Source: Streptomyces humicola (lineage in GTDB: Bacteria > Actinomycetota > Actinomycetes > Streptomycetales > Streptomycetaceae). From it: a stretch of 64,000 nt of DNA. Below, piece by piece: positions 1-7,592 of the stretch. The position numbers and the translations under genes were made by a program. The notes under the pieces are model-generated. The model was given only the letters and a program-made list of their open reading frames with translations. It was not told the origin of the DNA and ran no database searches. Position 1 is the first letter of the stretch; each line of letters opens with the position of its first letter. The stretch spans positions 26,045-90,044 of the forward strand of contig NZ_JANFNG010000025.1 in the NCBI RefSeq assembly GCF_024436035.1, in the 5' to 3' direction.

Positions 1-2
1 TC

Positions 3-740
3 ACCTCCGACGTGAACGCGGCGATTGCCGGGTTCTACGACGGCGGGGCCGATGAGGTGCTGGTCAACGAGGCGCACTGGACGATGCGCAACCTCCTGCT
101 CGAAGAGCTCGACGAGCGGGCACAGATGCTCACCGGCCGGCACAAGGACCTGTCCATGGTCGAGGGCGTGCAGCACGACCCGCCGCGGGGACCCGACGGG
201 GTCGCCTTCGTCGGCTATCACACCGGGGCGGGCAGCGAGGGCGTCCTCGCCCACACCTATCTCGCCAACTCCATCACCGGCGTGTGGGTCAACGGGGAAC
301 CTGCGAGCGAGGGCAGGCTCAACGCCCTGGTGGCGGCGGAGTTCGGGGTACCCGTGGTGCTGGTGACGGGCGACGACCGGACGGGGCTGGACGCGCGGAG
401 TTATGCCCCGCCGGCCCGGACCGTGGCCGTCAAGACCTATGTCTCCCGCTATGCGGCGGTGTGCCGGCCGCCGGCGCGCACCGCCGAGGAGATCCGCGCC
501 GCGGCGAAGGCCGCCGCCGCCCTCGCCGTACGCCACGACCCGGTGCATGGCGGGCCGTTCACCGTCGAGATGGAGTTCGACGCCGCCCATCTCGTCGGAG
601 CCGCGACCGTGGTGCCGACGGTCGAGCGGTGCGAGGAGCGCCGGGTGCGCTACACCGCCGCCACGATGTACGACGGGATCCGGTGCTTCAAGGCCGTGAC
701 CACACTGGTCTCGGCTGCGATCGAGGAGGCGTACGGCTGA
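3..740 (+). CDS. M55-family D-aminopeptidase (DppA-like), truncated by window edge
   Basis: The frame is open from the first bases of the window, so the true start and the N-terminal metal-binding Asp/Glu lie upstream. Visible M55 (DppA) features are NEAHW..RN near the visible N-terminus, GYHTGAG about 60 residues in, and the Glu of WVNGEPASEG followed by VPVVLVTGDD. These match the remaining zinc-ligand and core segments of this zinc aminopeptidase family, which releases N-terminal D-amino acids from peptides. The stop lies one base before the M20 peptidase start, so the two are surely co-transcribed in a peptide-degradation operon. The family call is confident; the D-specificity is inferred from the family. 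Confidence 0.88.
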   Translation, partial: TSDVNAAIAGFYDGGADEVLVNEAHWTMRNLLLEELDERAQMLTGRHKDLSMVEGVQHDPPRGPDGVAFVGYHTGAGSEGVLAHTYLANSITGVWVNGEPASEGRLNALVAAEFGVPVVLVTGDDRTGLDARSYAPPARTVAVKTYVSRYAAVCRPPARTAEEIRAAAKAAAALAVRHDPVHGGPFTVEMEFDAAHLVGAATVVPTVERCEERRVRYTAATMYDGIRCFKAVTTLVSAAIEEAYG

Positions 741-741
741 G

Positions 742-2070
742 ATGACGACCGCGGCACCGGACGGCCTGCTCCTCGACGAGGCGGTCCGTTTCACCTCCGA
801 ACTGATCAGGCTCGACACGAGCAATCGCGGGGGCGGCGACTGCGCCGAGCGCCCGGCGGCGGAGTATGTCGCCGAGCGCCTCGCCGACGCCGGCATCGAA
901 CCGCAGATCCTGGAGTCGGCGCCAGGGCGGGCCAACGTGGTGGCGCGCGTCGAGGGCTCGCAGCCGGATGGCGGCGGGCTGCTGGTGCACGGTCATCTCG
1001 ACGTGGTGCCCGCCGAGCCCGCGGAGTGGAGCGTCCACCCGTTCTCCGGCGAGATCCGGGACGGCGTGGTGTGGGGCCGGGGCGCGATCGACATGAAGAA
1101 CATGGACGCCATGGTGCTGGCCACGGTCCGCGCCTGGGCGCGCGAGGGCCGGCGGCCGCGCCGTGACATCGTCCTCGCCTTCACCGCCGACGAGGAGGAC
1201 AGCGCAGCCTACGGCTCGGACTATCTGGTGCGGCACCATGCCGCCCTCTTCGAGGGGTGCACCGAAGCCATAGGCGAGTCGGGGGCGTTCACCCTGCACG
1301 ACGGGCCGCGGCTGCGGCTGTACCCGATCGGCGCGGGGGAGCGCGGCACGGCGTGGCTGAAACTCACCGCACGGGGACGGGCGGGGCACGGTTCGAAGAA
1401 CAACACCGAGAACGCCGTCAGCCGTCTCGCCGCGGCCATCACCCGCATCGCCGAGCACCAGTGGCCGCTGCGACTCACCCCGACCGTCCGCGCGGCAGTC
1501 GACCGGCTCGCCACCATCTACGGCGTCGAGCAGCACGGCCCGCGGGACGTCGACGCGCTCATGCCCAAGGTCGGTCCCGCCGCCGAGCTGATCGCGCCGA
1601 CGCTGCGCAACAGCGCCAACCCCACCATGCTGTCGGCCGGTTACAAGATCAACGTGATTCCGGGGAGCGCCACCGCCCACGTCGACGGCCGCATCGTGCC
1701 CGGCGGGGAGGAGGAGTTCGCCGAGACGCTCGACCGGCTCACCGGCCCGCACGTCGACTGGGAGTTCCTCCACCGGGAGGTGGCCCTGCAGGCACCGGTC
1801 GACTCGCCCACGTACGCGGCGATGTGCGAGGCCGTCGAGCACTTCGACCCCGGTGCGCACACCTTCCCGTACTCCATGTCGGGCGGCACCGACGCCAAGC
1901 AGTTCTCCCGCCTCGGCATCACCGGTTACGGCTTCGCACCGCTCGCACTACCGCCGGGCTTCGACTACCAGGCGCTCTACCACGGGGTGGATGAGCGCGT
2001 GCCCGTCGAGGCTCTGCACTTCGGTGTCCGCGTCCTCGACCGCTTCCTCAGTCGAACAGCCGCCCGATGA
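742..2070 (+). CDS. M20-family metallopeptidase (ArgE/DapE/CPG2 type)
   Basis: This 442-residue protein has the complete M20 di-zinc site: VHGHLDVVPAE (His and Asp ligands), RGAIDMKN (bridging Asp), DEEDSAAYGSDY (catalytic Glu and ligand), GESGAF, and a late His in YHGVDERVP. The dimerisation-domain segment RAGHGSK is also present. It starts with ATG one base after the M55 gene stop and overlaps the next gene region. The family hydrolyses terminal amide bonds of small peptides or acylated amino acids in the cytoplasm; the substrate is not predictable here. Position between two other peptidase genes suggests a joint role in peptide catabolism. Confidence 0.93.
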   Translation: MTTAAPDGLLLDEAVRFTSELIRLDTSNRGGGDCAERPAAEYVAERLADAGIEPQILESAPGRANVVARVEGSQPDGGGLLVHGHLDVVPAEPAEWSVHPFSGEIRDGVVWGRGAIDMKNMDAMVLATVRAWAREGRRPRRDIVLAFTADEEDSAAYGSDYLVRHHAALFEGCTEAIGESGAFTLHDGPRLRLYPIGAGERGTAWLKLTARGRAGHGSKNNTENAVSRLAAAITRIAEHQWPLRLTPTVRAAVDRLATIYGVEQHGPRDVDALMPKVGPAAELIAPTLRNSANPTMLSAGYKINVIPGSATAHVDGRIVPGGEEEFAETLDRLTGPHVDWEFLHREVALQAPVDSPTYAAMCEAVEHFDPGAHTFPYSMSGGTDAKQFSRLGITGYGFAPLALPPGFDYQALYHGVDERVPVEALHFGVRVLDRFLSRTAAR

Positions 2071-2105
2071 GCCGGACAGGCCGGCAGACAGGAGATCCGA
2101 CACCC

Positions 2106-4103
2106 ATGACCGATCGCACCGCACCGTACGGCGCCTGGCAGTCCCCGGTCGACGCCGCCCTGGCCGCCGCCCATGACGGCCGCCCGGACTTCGTCGGCAC
2201 CGTCGGTGACGAGGTGTGGTGGAACGAGCCGAGGCCCGCGGAGGGCGGACGGACGGCGCTGATCCGACGACGCGCCGACGGCACGCAGGTCAGCGTGTTG
2301 CCGGCGCCCTGGAACGTGCGCAGCCGGGTCATCGAGTACGGCGGTCTGGCCTGGGCGGCGGTGCCCGGCGCGTCGGGCCCCCTGGTGGCTTTCGTCCACT
2401 TCGCCGACCAACGGCTGTACGCCTACGAGCCCGACGCGCCGCAGAGCAGCCCGCGGCCGCTCACCCCGCTCTCCGCGGTGGGCGGCGGGTTGCGCTGGGC
2501 CGATCCGCGGGTGTTCGTGGAACGGGGCGAAGTCTGGTGCGTACTGGAGGAGTTCACCGGGCCGGCCCAGACCGATGTGCGGCGGGTGATCGCGGCCGTG
2601 CCGCTCGATGGCTCCGCCGCCGACGACCGGGCCGCGGTGCGTGAACTGACCGACGACACCCACCGGTTCGTCACCGGCCCCCGGCTCTCCCCGGACGGAC
2701 GCCGCGCCGCCTGGCTGGCGTGGGATCACCCGCGCATGCCGTGGGACGGCACGGAACTGAAGATCGCCGAGGTGGGCGAGGGCGGCCTGATGGACGTGCG
2801 GACCCTCATCGGAGGCCCGGAGGAGTCGGTCGCGCAGGTCGAATGGGCGCAGGACGGCACACTGCTCGCCACCACGGACCGCACCGGCTGGTGGAACCTG
2901 CACCGCGTGGACCCGGCGACCGGCGAGGCCGTCAACCTCTGCCCGCGCGAGGAGGAGTTCGCCGGGGCCGGATGGCGGATCGGGCTGCGGTGGTTCGCGC
3001 CGCTCGACGGCGGCCTCGTCGCGGTGGTCCACGGGCGGGGCGCGCAGCGGCTCGGCATCCTGGACGCCGCGACCGGCGACCTCGCCGACGTGCCCGGCCC
3101 GTGGACGGAGTGGGCCTCGACGCTGGCCACCGACGGCACCCGGGTGACCGGCGTGGCGGCGAGCGGCACCAGCGGATACGAGGTCGTCGAGCTCGACGCC
3201 CGCACCGGGCGCGCCCGCGTCATCGGCACCCGGCACGCCGACGCCGTCGACCCCGGCTTCCTGCCCGAGCCCGTGGCCCGCACCTTCGAAGGACCCGGCG
3301 GCCGCGAGGTCCACGCCACGGTGTATCCGCCGCGGAACCTGCAGTTCGCCGCCCCGGACGGCCAACTGCCGCCCTACGTCATCTGGGTGCACGGCGGCCC
3401 GACCAGCCGTGCCCCGCGCGTTCTCGACCTGGAGATCGCATACTTCACCTCGCGCGGCATAGGGGTCGCCGAGGTCGACTACGGCGGGTCCACCGGCTAC
3501 GGCCGTGCCTACCGCAACCGGCTGCGCGAGCAGTGGGGCGTCGTCGACGTGGAGGACTGCGCGGCGGTGGCGCGGGCCCTGGCCGCGGAAGGCCTCGCCG
3601 ACGGTGAGCGGCTGGCCATCCGCGGCGGCAGCGCCGGCGGCTGGACCACGGGTGCGTCGCTCACCTCGACCGACGTCTACGCCTGCGGCACGATCAGCTA
3701 CCCCGTCCTCGACCTCGGTGGCTGGTCGGGCGGCGCCACGAGCGACGAGCAGACCCACGACTTCGAGTCGCAGTACCTCACTTCACTCATCGGCTCCCGG
3801 GCGGCCGTTCCCGACCGTTACCGCGACCGCTCGCCGGTCAACCACGCCGACCGGGTCACCGCGCCGTTCCTGATGCTCCAGGGCCTCGACGACGTGATCT
3901 GCCCGCCCGTGCAGTGCGAGCACTTCCTCGCCGCGATCGCCGGCCGCGGTATCCCGCACGCCTACCTCACCTTCGAGGGCGAGGGCCACGGCTTCCGCCG
4001 CAAGGAGACGATCGTCACCGCCCTGCACAGCGAACTCTCCCTCTACGGCCAGGTCTTCGGCTTCACCCCTCCGGGCGTGCCGCCTCTGGAGCTCACCAAG
4101 TGA
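2106..4103 (+). CDS. S9-family serine peptidase (prolyl oligopeptidase / acylaminoacyl peptidase)
   Basis: The 665-residue protein has an N-terminal propeller-like region of roughly 400 residues and a C-terminal alpha/beta-hydrolase domain. The catalytic triad is visible as Ser in GGSAGGW, Asp in LQGLDDVICPP and His in GEGHGF. An in-frame ATG at 2067 overlaps the previous stop, but ATG 2106 is preferred because GGAG at 2091-2094 precedes it and the intervening 13 residues look non-conserved. No signal peptide is seen, so it is probably cytoplasmic and trims oligopeptides. Its last bases overlap the start of the phosphopantetheinyl transferase gene. Confidence 0.93.
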   Translation: MTDRTAPYGAWQSPVDAALAAAHDGRPDFVGTVGDEVWWNEPRPAEGGRTALIRRRADGTQVSVLPAPWNVRSRVIEYGGLAWAAVPGASGPLVAFVHFADQRLYAYEPDAPQSSPRPLTPLSAVGGGLRWADPRVFVERGEVWCVLEEFTGPAQTDVRRVIAAVPLDGSAADDRAAVRELTDDTHRFVTGPRLSPDGRRAAWLAWDHPRMPWDGTELKIAEVGEGGLMDVRTLIGGPEESVAQVEWAQDGTLLATTDRTGWWNLHRVDPATGEAVNLCPREEEFAGAGWRIGLRWFAPLDGGLVAVVHGRGAQRLGILDAATGDLADVPGPWTEWASTLATDGTRVTGVAASGTSGYEVVELDARTGRARVIGTRHADAVDPGFLPEPVARTFEGPGGREVHATVYPPRNLQFAAPDGQLPPYVIWVHGGPTSRAPRVLDLEIAYFTSRGIGVAEVDYGGSTGYGRAYRNRLREQWGVVDVEDCAAVARALAAEGLADGERLAIRGGSAGGWTTGASLTSTDVYACGTISYPVLDLGGWSGGATSDEQTHDFESQYLTSLIGSRAAVPDRYRDRSPVNHADRVTAPFLMLQGLDDVICPPVQCEHFLAAIAGRGIPHAYLTFEGEGHGFRRKETIVTALHSELSLYGQVFGFTPPGVPPLELTK

Positions 4104-4825
4104 GCGCGCCGCACCAAGTGGCCCTCCAGCCGCGGACGCTCGCACCCGGCGCACTCGGCGGGCCGCTGGTCAGGCCCGAGCCGGGGGAGGCCCCGCACGT
4201 GTGGCTGGTGCGGGTCGCCGCGCACCGCGGATCGCTTGGGGACGCCCTGACGCTCTTCGACGAGGACGAGCGGTCGCGCCATGCCGCCTTCCACCGGGCG
4301 GAGGACCGCGACCGCTACGCCGCCGCGCACGTGGCGCTGCGGCGTCTGCTCGGCGCGTACCTCGGCACGGCGCCGGGCGCGGTGGCCGTGGAGCGTGAAC
4401 CGTGCCCGTTGTGCGGCGGCCCGCACGGGCGGCCTGCGGTGTCGGGGTCCGGGCTGCACTTCTCGCTCTCGCACAGCGGGGAGCTGGTGCTGCTCGCCTT
4501 CGCCGCGACGCCCGTCGGCATCGACGTCGAGGAGACGCATGACCTGGCGGCGATCGAGGATGTGTCGACGAGTCTCCATCCACGCGAGCAGAGCGAGTTG
4601 GCCGCGACGGCCCATTCCGGGCGTGCCGCCGCGTTCCTGCGCTGCTGGACGCGGAAGGAGGCGTACCTGAAGGGCACGGGCGAGGGGCTGCCCGGCGATC
4701 CGGCGCGGACGTACGTCGGCACAGGGGAGATGCCGGCGGCCGTGCACGGCTGGACGCTTGCGGACATCCCGGTCGACGCGGGCCACGCGGCGGCCGTCGC
4801 CGTGCGCCGCGGGCAGCTCCCGTAG
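4100..4825 (+). CDS. Sfp-type 4'-phosphopantetheinyl transferase
   Basis: GTG at 4100 overlaps the preceding TGA (GTGA), giving 241 residues; the longer upstream frame is only read-through of the S9 gene in another frame. Signature motifs are GIDVEETHDL (Mg-binding Asp-x-Glu) and WTRKEAYLKGTGEGL, with LHFSLSHSGE upstream, as in Sfp-group enzymes. These transfer the phosphopantetheine arm of CoA to carrier proteins of polyketide synthases, peptide synthetases or related enzymes. No such synthase is in the window, so the partner is elsewhere. Translational coupling to a peptidase operon is unusual and gives no clear functional hint. Confidence 0.92.
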   Translation: MSAPHQVALQPRTLAPGALGGPLVRPEPGEAPHVWLVRVAAHRGSLGDALTLFDEDERSRHAAFHRAEDRDRYAAAHVALRRLLGAYLGTAPGAVAVEREPCPLCGGPHGRPAVSGSGLHFSLSHSGELVLLAFAATPVGIDVEETHDLAAIEDVSTSLHPREQSELAATAHSGRAAAFLRCWTRKEAYLKGTGEGLPGDPARTYVGTGEMPAAVHGWTLADIPVDAGHAAAVAVRRGQLP

Positions 4826-4883
4826 CCGACTCGCGCGCGAATTGTTTCGCGCATATGCCCTGCGCGACGTAGTGTCGCGTGCC

Positions 4884-5639
4884 ATGGCACAGCAGCCGAC
4901 CACCACCACCGAATGGATCAGCCTCGGCGAGGGCTACGACGCCTACGCAGCCGTCCCGTCCTGGCGCAGCCCGGCCGGAGTCGTCATCGTCGCCCCCGAG
5001 CTCTTCGGCATCACCGCCGACATCCGCGAGGCCGCCGAGCGGCTCGCCGCCGAGGGCTACGCCGCGGTGGCACCCGACTTCCACTGGCGCAGCGAGCCGC
5101 GCGCCGAGATCCCGTACGACGACGCCGGACGCGCCCGCGGTTTCGAGCTGCTGAACCGGATGACGCGCGACGACCTGCTCGCCGACATCGAGACCGCGCA
5201 GGTGGCGGCGGTGGCACGCTACGCGCCCGGCCACGCGAGCGCGATCGTCGGCTTCAGCCTGGGCGGCCACTTCGCCGTGCTCGCCGCCACGCAGATCCCC
5301 TTCGCGCTCGCCGTGACCTTCTACGGCGGCTGGATGGTGCGCGGCGGCATCCCGGTCGCCGAACCGCACCCGCCGCTCGCCGACAGCAGGCTCATCGCTG
5401 CCAACGGCACGTATGTGCTCGGCTTCTCCGGCGACCGTGACCATGTCGTTCCGGCCGACGAAGCGAGGGAGATCGAGCGGTTGCTCGCGGATGCGGGTGT
5501 GGAGCACGACATGGTCGTCTATCCGGGCGTGGAGCACGGCTTCTTCTGCGCGGGACGCCCGGCCTCCTACGACGAGAAGGCCGCCGCCGACGCATGGTCA
5601 CGGCTGCTTGGCGCGTTGCGCGAGCACGTGGGGCGGTGA
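4884..5639 (+). CDS. Dienelactone hydrolase family protein
   Basis: From ATG 4884 the protein is 251 residues long. Alpha/beta-hydrolase landmarks are VVIVAPELFG near residue 35, the nucleophile elbow GFSLGGH, Asp in GFSGDRDHVVP and His in GVEHGFFC. Classical dienelactone hydrolase uses Cys at the elbow; here it is Ser, so a general esterase or carboxymethylenebutenolidase-like role is as likely as true dienelactone cleavage. The 58-base gap after the transferase gene makes operon membership possible. No signal peptide is present. Confidence 0.88.
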   Translation: MAQQPTTTTEWISLGEGYDAYAAVPSWRSPAGVVIVAPELFGITADIREAAERLAAEGYAAVAPDFHWRSEPRAEIPYDDAGRARGFELLNRMTRDDLLADIETAQVAAVARYAPGHASAIVGFSLGGHFAVLAATQIPFALAVTFYGGWMVRGGIPVAEPHPPLADSRLIAANGTYVLGFSGDRDHVVPADEAREIERLLADAGVEHDMVVYPGVEHGFFCAGRPASYDEKAAADAWSRLLGALREHVGR

Positions 5640-5710
5640 GCGCTGGCTGCGCACCGCGGGGCGGCATTGTGCGTGGCCCGGTGCGCATTTCGTCTCGCGG
5701 CGGTCAGTCG

Positions 5711-5956
5711 TCAGAGCTCGCTGGCGAAGGCGACGAAGCCGGCCCACTCGGCGGGGGAGAACGCGAGCTGTGGGCCCTGCTTGTCCTTGGAGTCCCGCAC
5801 ATGGACCGTGCCGGGGCAGACGGCCACCTCGACGCAGTCGCCCGAGTCCCCACTGCTGTAGCTGGACTTGTGCCAGGAGACAGCGACCTCAACGCAGTCG
5901 CCGGAGCTGCCGCTGCTGTAGCTGCTCTTGAACCAAGCCAGTTCGTCGGTGCTCAT
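5711..5956 (-). CDS. DUF397 protein with internally duplicated motif
   Basis: This 81-residue protein carries the DUF397 core (W.KSSYSSG.SGDCVEVAV followed by VHVRDSKDKQGP and a C-terminal FVAF segment). The core motif appears twice in tandem, KSSYSSGSSGDCVEVAV then KSSYSSGDSGDCVEVAV, whereas most DUF397 proteins have one. Its ATG overlaps the stop of the XRE regulator gene (ATGA), so they are translationally coupled. In Streptomyces such small proteins commonly accompany WhiJ-type XRE regulators and are thought to act as their antagonists or partners. The biochemical role is not established. Confidence 0.88.
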   Translation of the reverse strand: MSTDELAWFKSSYSSGSSGDCVEVAVSWHKSSYSSGDSGDCVEVAVCPGTVHVRDSKDKQGPQLAFSPAEWAGFVAFASEL

Positions 5957-6798
5957 AGCGCTCCTCGCATCCGCTGCAACAAGCCCCTGGAGTCCTCGGG
6001 GGTGAGGGCCTGCGAGCGCAGTTTCGCATACCGCATCTGGAGCACGCTGATCGTTTTGGGATCGGGTACGAACTGGCCGCTCTCCTGCCCCTCGGAGTAG
6101 CCGAACCATCGGTTCTCCGAGGTCTCCAGTAGCTGGATGGGGCCATTCAGCCCAGCGTGCACTCCTCTGGACAGGGGCAGCACTTGGATTTCGGCGTTCC
6201 GTTTTGTGGCGACTTGCAGGATGTGATCGATGAGCTCCCGCGTGACGTCCTCTCCTCCGGTGCGTCGCAGGAACAGGTGCTCATCGAGGATGAAGCTGAA
6301 GGCGGTGTGCGGGCGCTCTGTCAACAGCCGTTGGCGTTCAAGACGGGCAGCCAGCTGGGCATCGATGTCCTCATCGCTCAGCGGCGGGAGGCGATGCTCG
6401 AACAGCGTCCGCGCATACGCCTCCGTCTGCAACAACCCGGGAATCAGGCGGCACTCGTACGTATACAGAGTGATCGCGCCCGCCTCCAACCGCGCCCAGC
6501 GCCGGAACCAGGACGCCAGTCCCGGCTGTCGCGCAATATGCCGCACCGCCTTGCGCAAGGCGCCCGTGTTGCCCAGGGCCTCCTCCGCGCGCTCGACAAA
6601 CACGGGATCCGGCATGCGTCGGCCCAGCTCGATGGATGCCACCGTGTGTTTGGAGAACCGGACCAGCCCGCTGAACTCCTCCCTGCTCAGGCCCGCGTGC
6701 TCGCGCAGTGCCTGGACCACCGCGCCGAACGTGCGCAGGCTGTCCGACGGCTCCGGCTCGCCGTCCGAACCGTTCGTACCGACCGTGCCCTCGGCCAT
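5953..6798 (-). CDS. XRE/helix-turn-helix regulator, WhiJ-like with C-terminal DUF5753-type domain
   Basis: ATG at 6798 has a GGGAGG site upstream; the longer frame reads into the divergent promoter region and is rejected. The 281-residue protein has an N-terminal HTH (ALREHAGLSREEFSGLV..SKHTVASIELGRR, about residues 30-65) and a long C-terminal domain with LIPGLLQTEAYARTLF and the tail FVPDPKTISVLQMRYAKLR, typical of the large actinobacterial WhiJ-like family. It is coupled to the DUF397 gene and divergent from an ATPase gene. Members influence development or antibiotic production; its own target is probably the intergenic inverted repeat at 6890-6912. Confidence 0.9.
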   Translation of the reverse strand: MAEGTVGTNGSDGEPEPSDSLRTFGAVVQALREHAGLSREEFSGLVRFSKHTVASIELGRRMPDPVFVERAEEALGNTGALRKAVRHIARQPGLASWFRRWARLEAGAITLYTYECRLIPGLLQTEAYARTLFEHRLPPLSDEDIDAQLAARLERQRLLTERPHTAFSFILDEHLFLRRTGGEDVTRELIDHILQVATKRNAEIQVLPLSRGVHAGLNGPIQLLETSENRWFGYSEGQESGQFVPDPKTISVLQMRYAKLRSQALTPEDSRGLLQRMRGAL

Positions 6799-6889
6799 CC
6801 CCGGCCACCTCCCGCACCCCTGCCCCCGCGCAACTCTCCCGATCGGCCTATGGTCACGGTCGGTTACGAGTACTGTCCACCCTGCGCGT

Positions 6890-6912
6890 GCGTACGCTGA
6901 CGCAGCGTACGC
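6890..6912. promoter_or_regulatory. Perfect inverted repeat between XRE regulator and ATPase genes
   Basis: Ten-base arms GCGTACGCTG and CAGCGTACGC are separated by three bases, midway in the 160-base divergent intergenic region. Position and symmetry fit an autoregulatory operator for the XRE protein encoded to the left. Binding is inferred, not shown. Confidence 0.5.
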
Positions 6913-6958
6913 GGTGCTGATCTGGTGAACGGCCCACGTCGCGGTCCAGATTGGGCCC

Positions 6959-7405
6959 ATGACAGCGCCACCCGCCAGCCGACAGCCCGTTTCTGTACGG
7001 GTGTTCACTCACCGCTTCAGCGCCACTCCGCTCGGAGCCCGGCTCGCCCGGCATCTCGCGGTCAACCAGCTTCACTGCTGGGGCATCGCACCCCGCGCGA
7101 GCGCATCCGACACCGCCGCCGTTCTCGTCGCGGAGATGGCGGCCAATGCCGTGACCCACGGGCGCGTCCCCGGACGGGACTTCGAGCTGCGGCTCGCCCT
7201 CACCGGGCGCACCCTACGGATCGAGGTCTCCGACACCCGTACCGAGCGGCGCCCGCCCGGTCCCGGCGACGTGTCGTCGCCGCAGCCCCTGGCCGAGTCC
7301 GGTCGCGGTCTGGTGTTGGTCGAGGCGCTCGCGGACCGTTGGACGGTGCTGGACCGTGTGCCGGTCGGCAAGACCGTGCGCGCCGAGCTCGACCTGCCGC
7401 GCTGA
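6959..7405 (+). CDS. ATP-binding protein, anti-sigma-factor-like GHKL kinase (RsbW/SpoIIAB type)
   Basis: This 148-residue protein resembles the stand-alone HATPase domains common in Streptomyces. The N-box is LVAEMAANAVTHG, the G1 box is represented by LRIEVSDTR, and ESGRGLVLVEALADRW matches the G2 segment. It is the third member of the usual XRE / DUF397 / ATPase neighbourhood, divergently placed. RsbW-like members bind sigma or anti-anti-sigma factors; a protein of this class could in principle act on the SigB/F-type sigma factor encoded at 38.3 kb, but distance makes that speculative. Confidence 0.87.
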   Translation: MTAPPASRQPVSVRVFTHRFSATPLGARLARHLAVNQLHCWGIAPRASASDTAAVLVAEMAANAVTHGRVPGRDFELRLALTGRTLRIEVSDTRTERRPPGPGDVSSPQPLAESGRGLVLVEALADRWTVLDRVPVGKTVRAELDLPR

Positions 7406-7510
7406 CGGGGCCACCCCGAAGAGTTGAGGAACGGGGCTGGATAGCGCTCCGATGTGTTTGAAGTGTTGACAAGGAATCAATCTGTCGTTTGACTCTTGCC
7501 TCGATCGTGT

Positions 7511-7524
7511 TGGCAACGTTGTCA
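7511..7524. promoter_or_regulatory. Candidate LacI-family operator upstream of GH92 gene
   Basis: TGGCAACGTTGTCA is palindromic apart from one pair and has the central CG step and CAACGTTG core seen in LacI-family operators that control sugar genes in actinomycetes. It lies about 70 bases before the mannosidase start and downstream of a TTGACA at 7466-7471, which could be the -35 element. Confidence 0.5.
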
Positions 7525-7592
7525 GATCGCCGACCGCCGCTCAGCTCCGTACGTCATCCGCGAAGTCTCGACTTCCCCCGGGGAGGCCCGTG

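Noticed and set aside
4100..4825. Phosphopantetheinyl transferase as the edge of a biosynthetic gene cluster
   Set aside because: No polyketide synthase, peptide synthetase, tailoring or resistance gene is near; the gene is coupled to peptidases.
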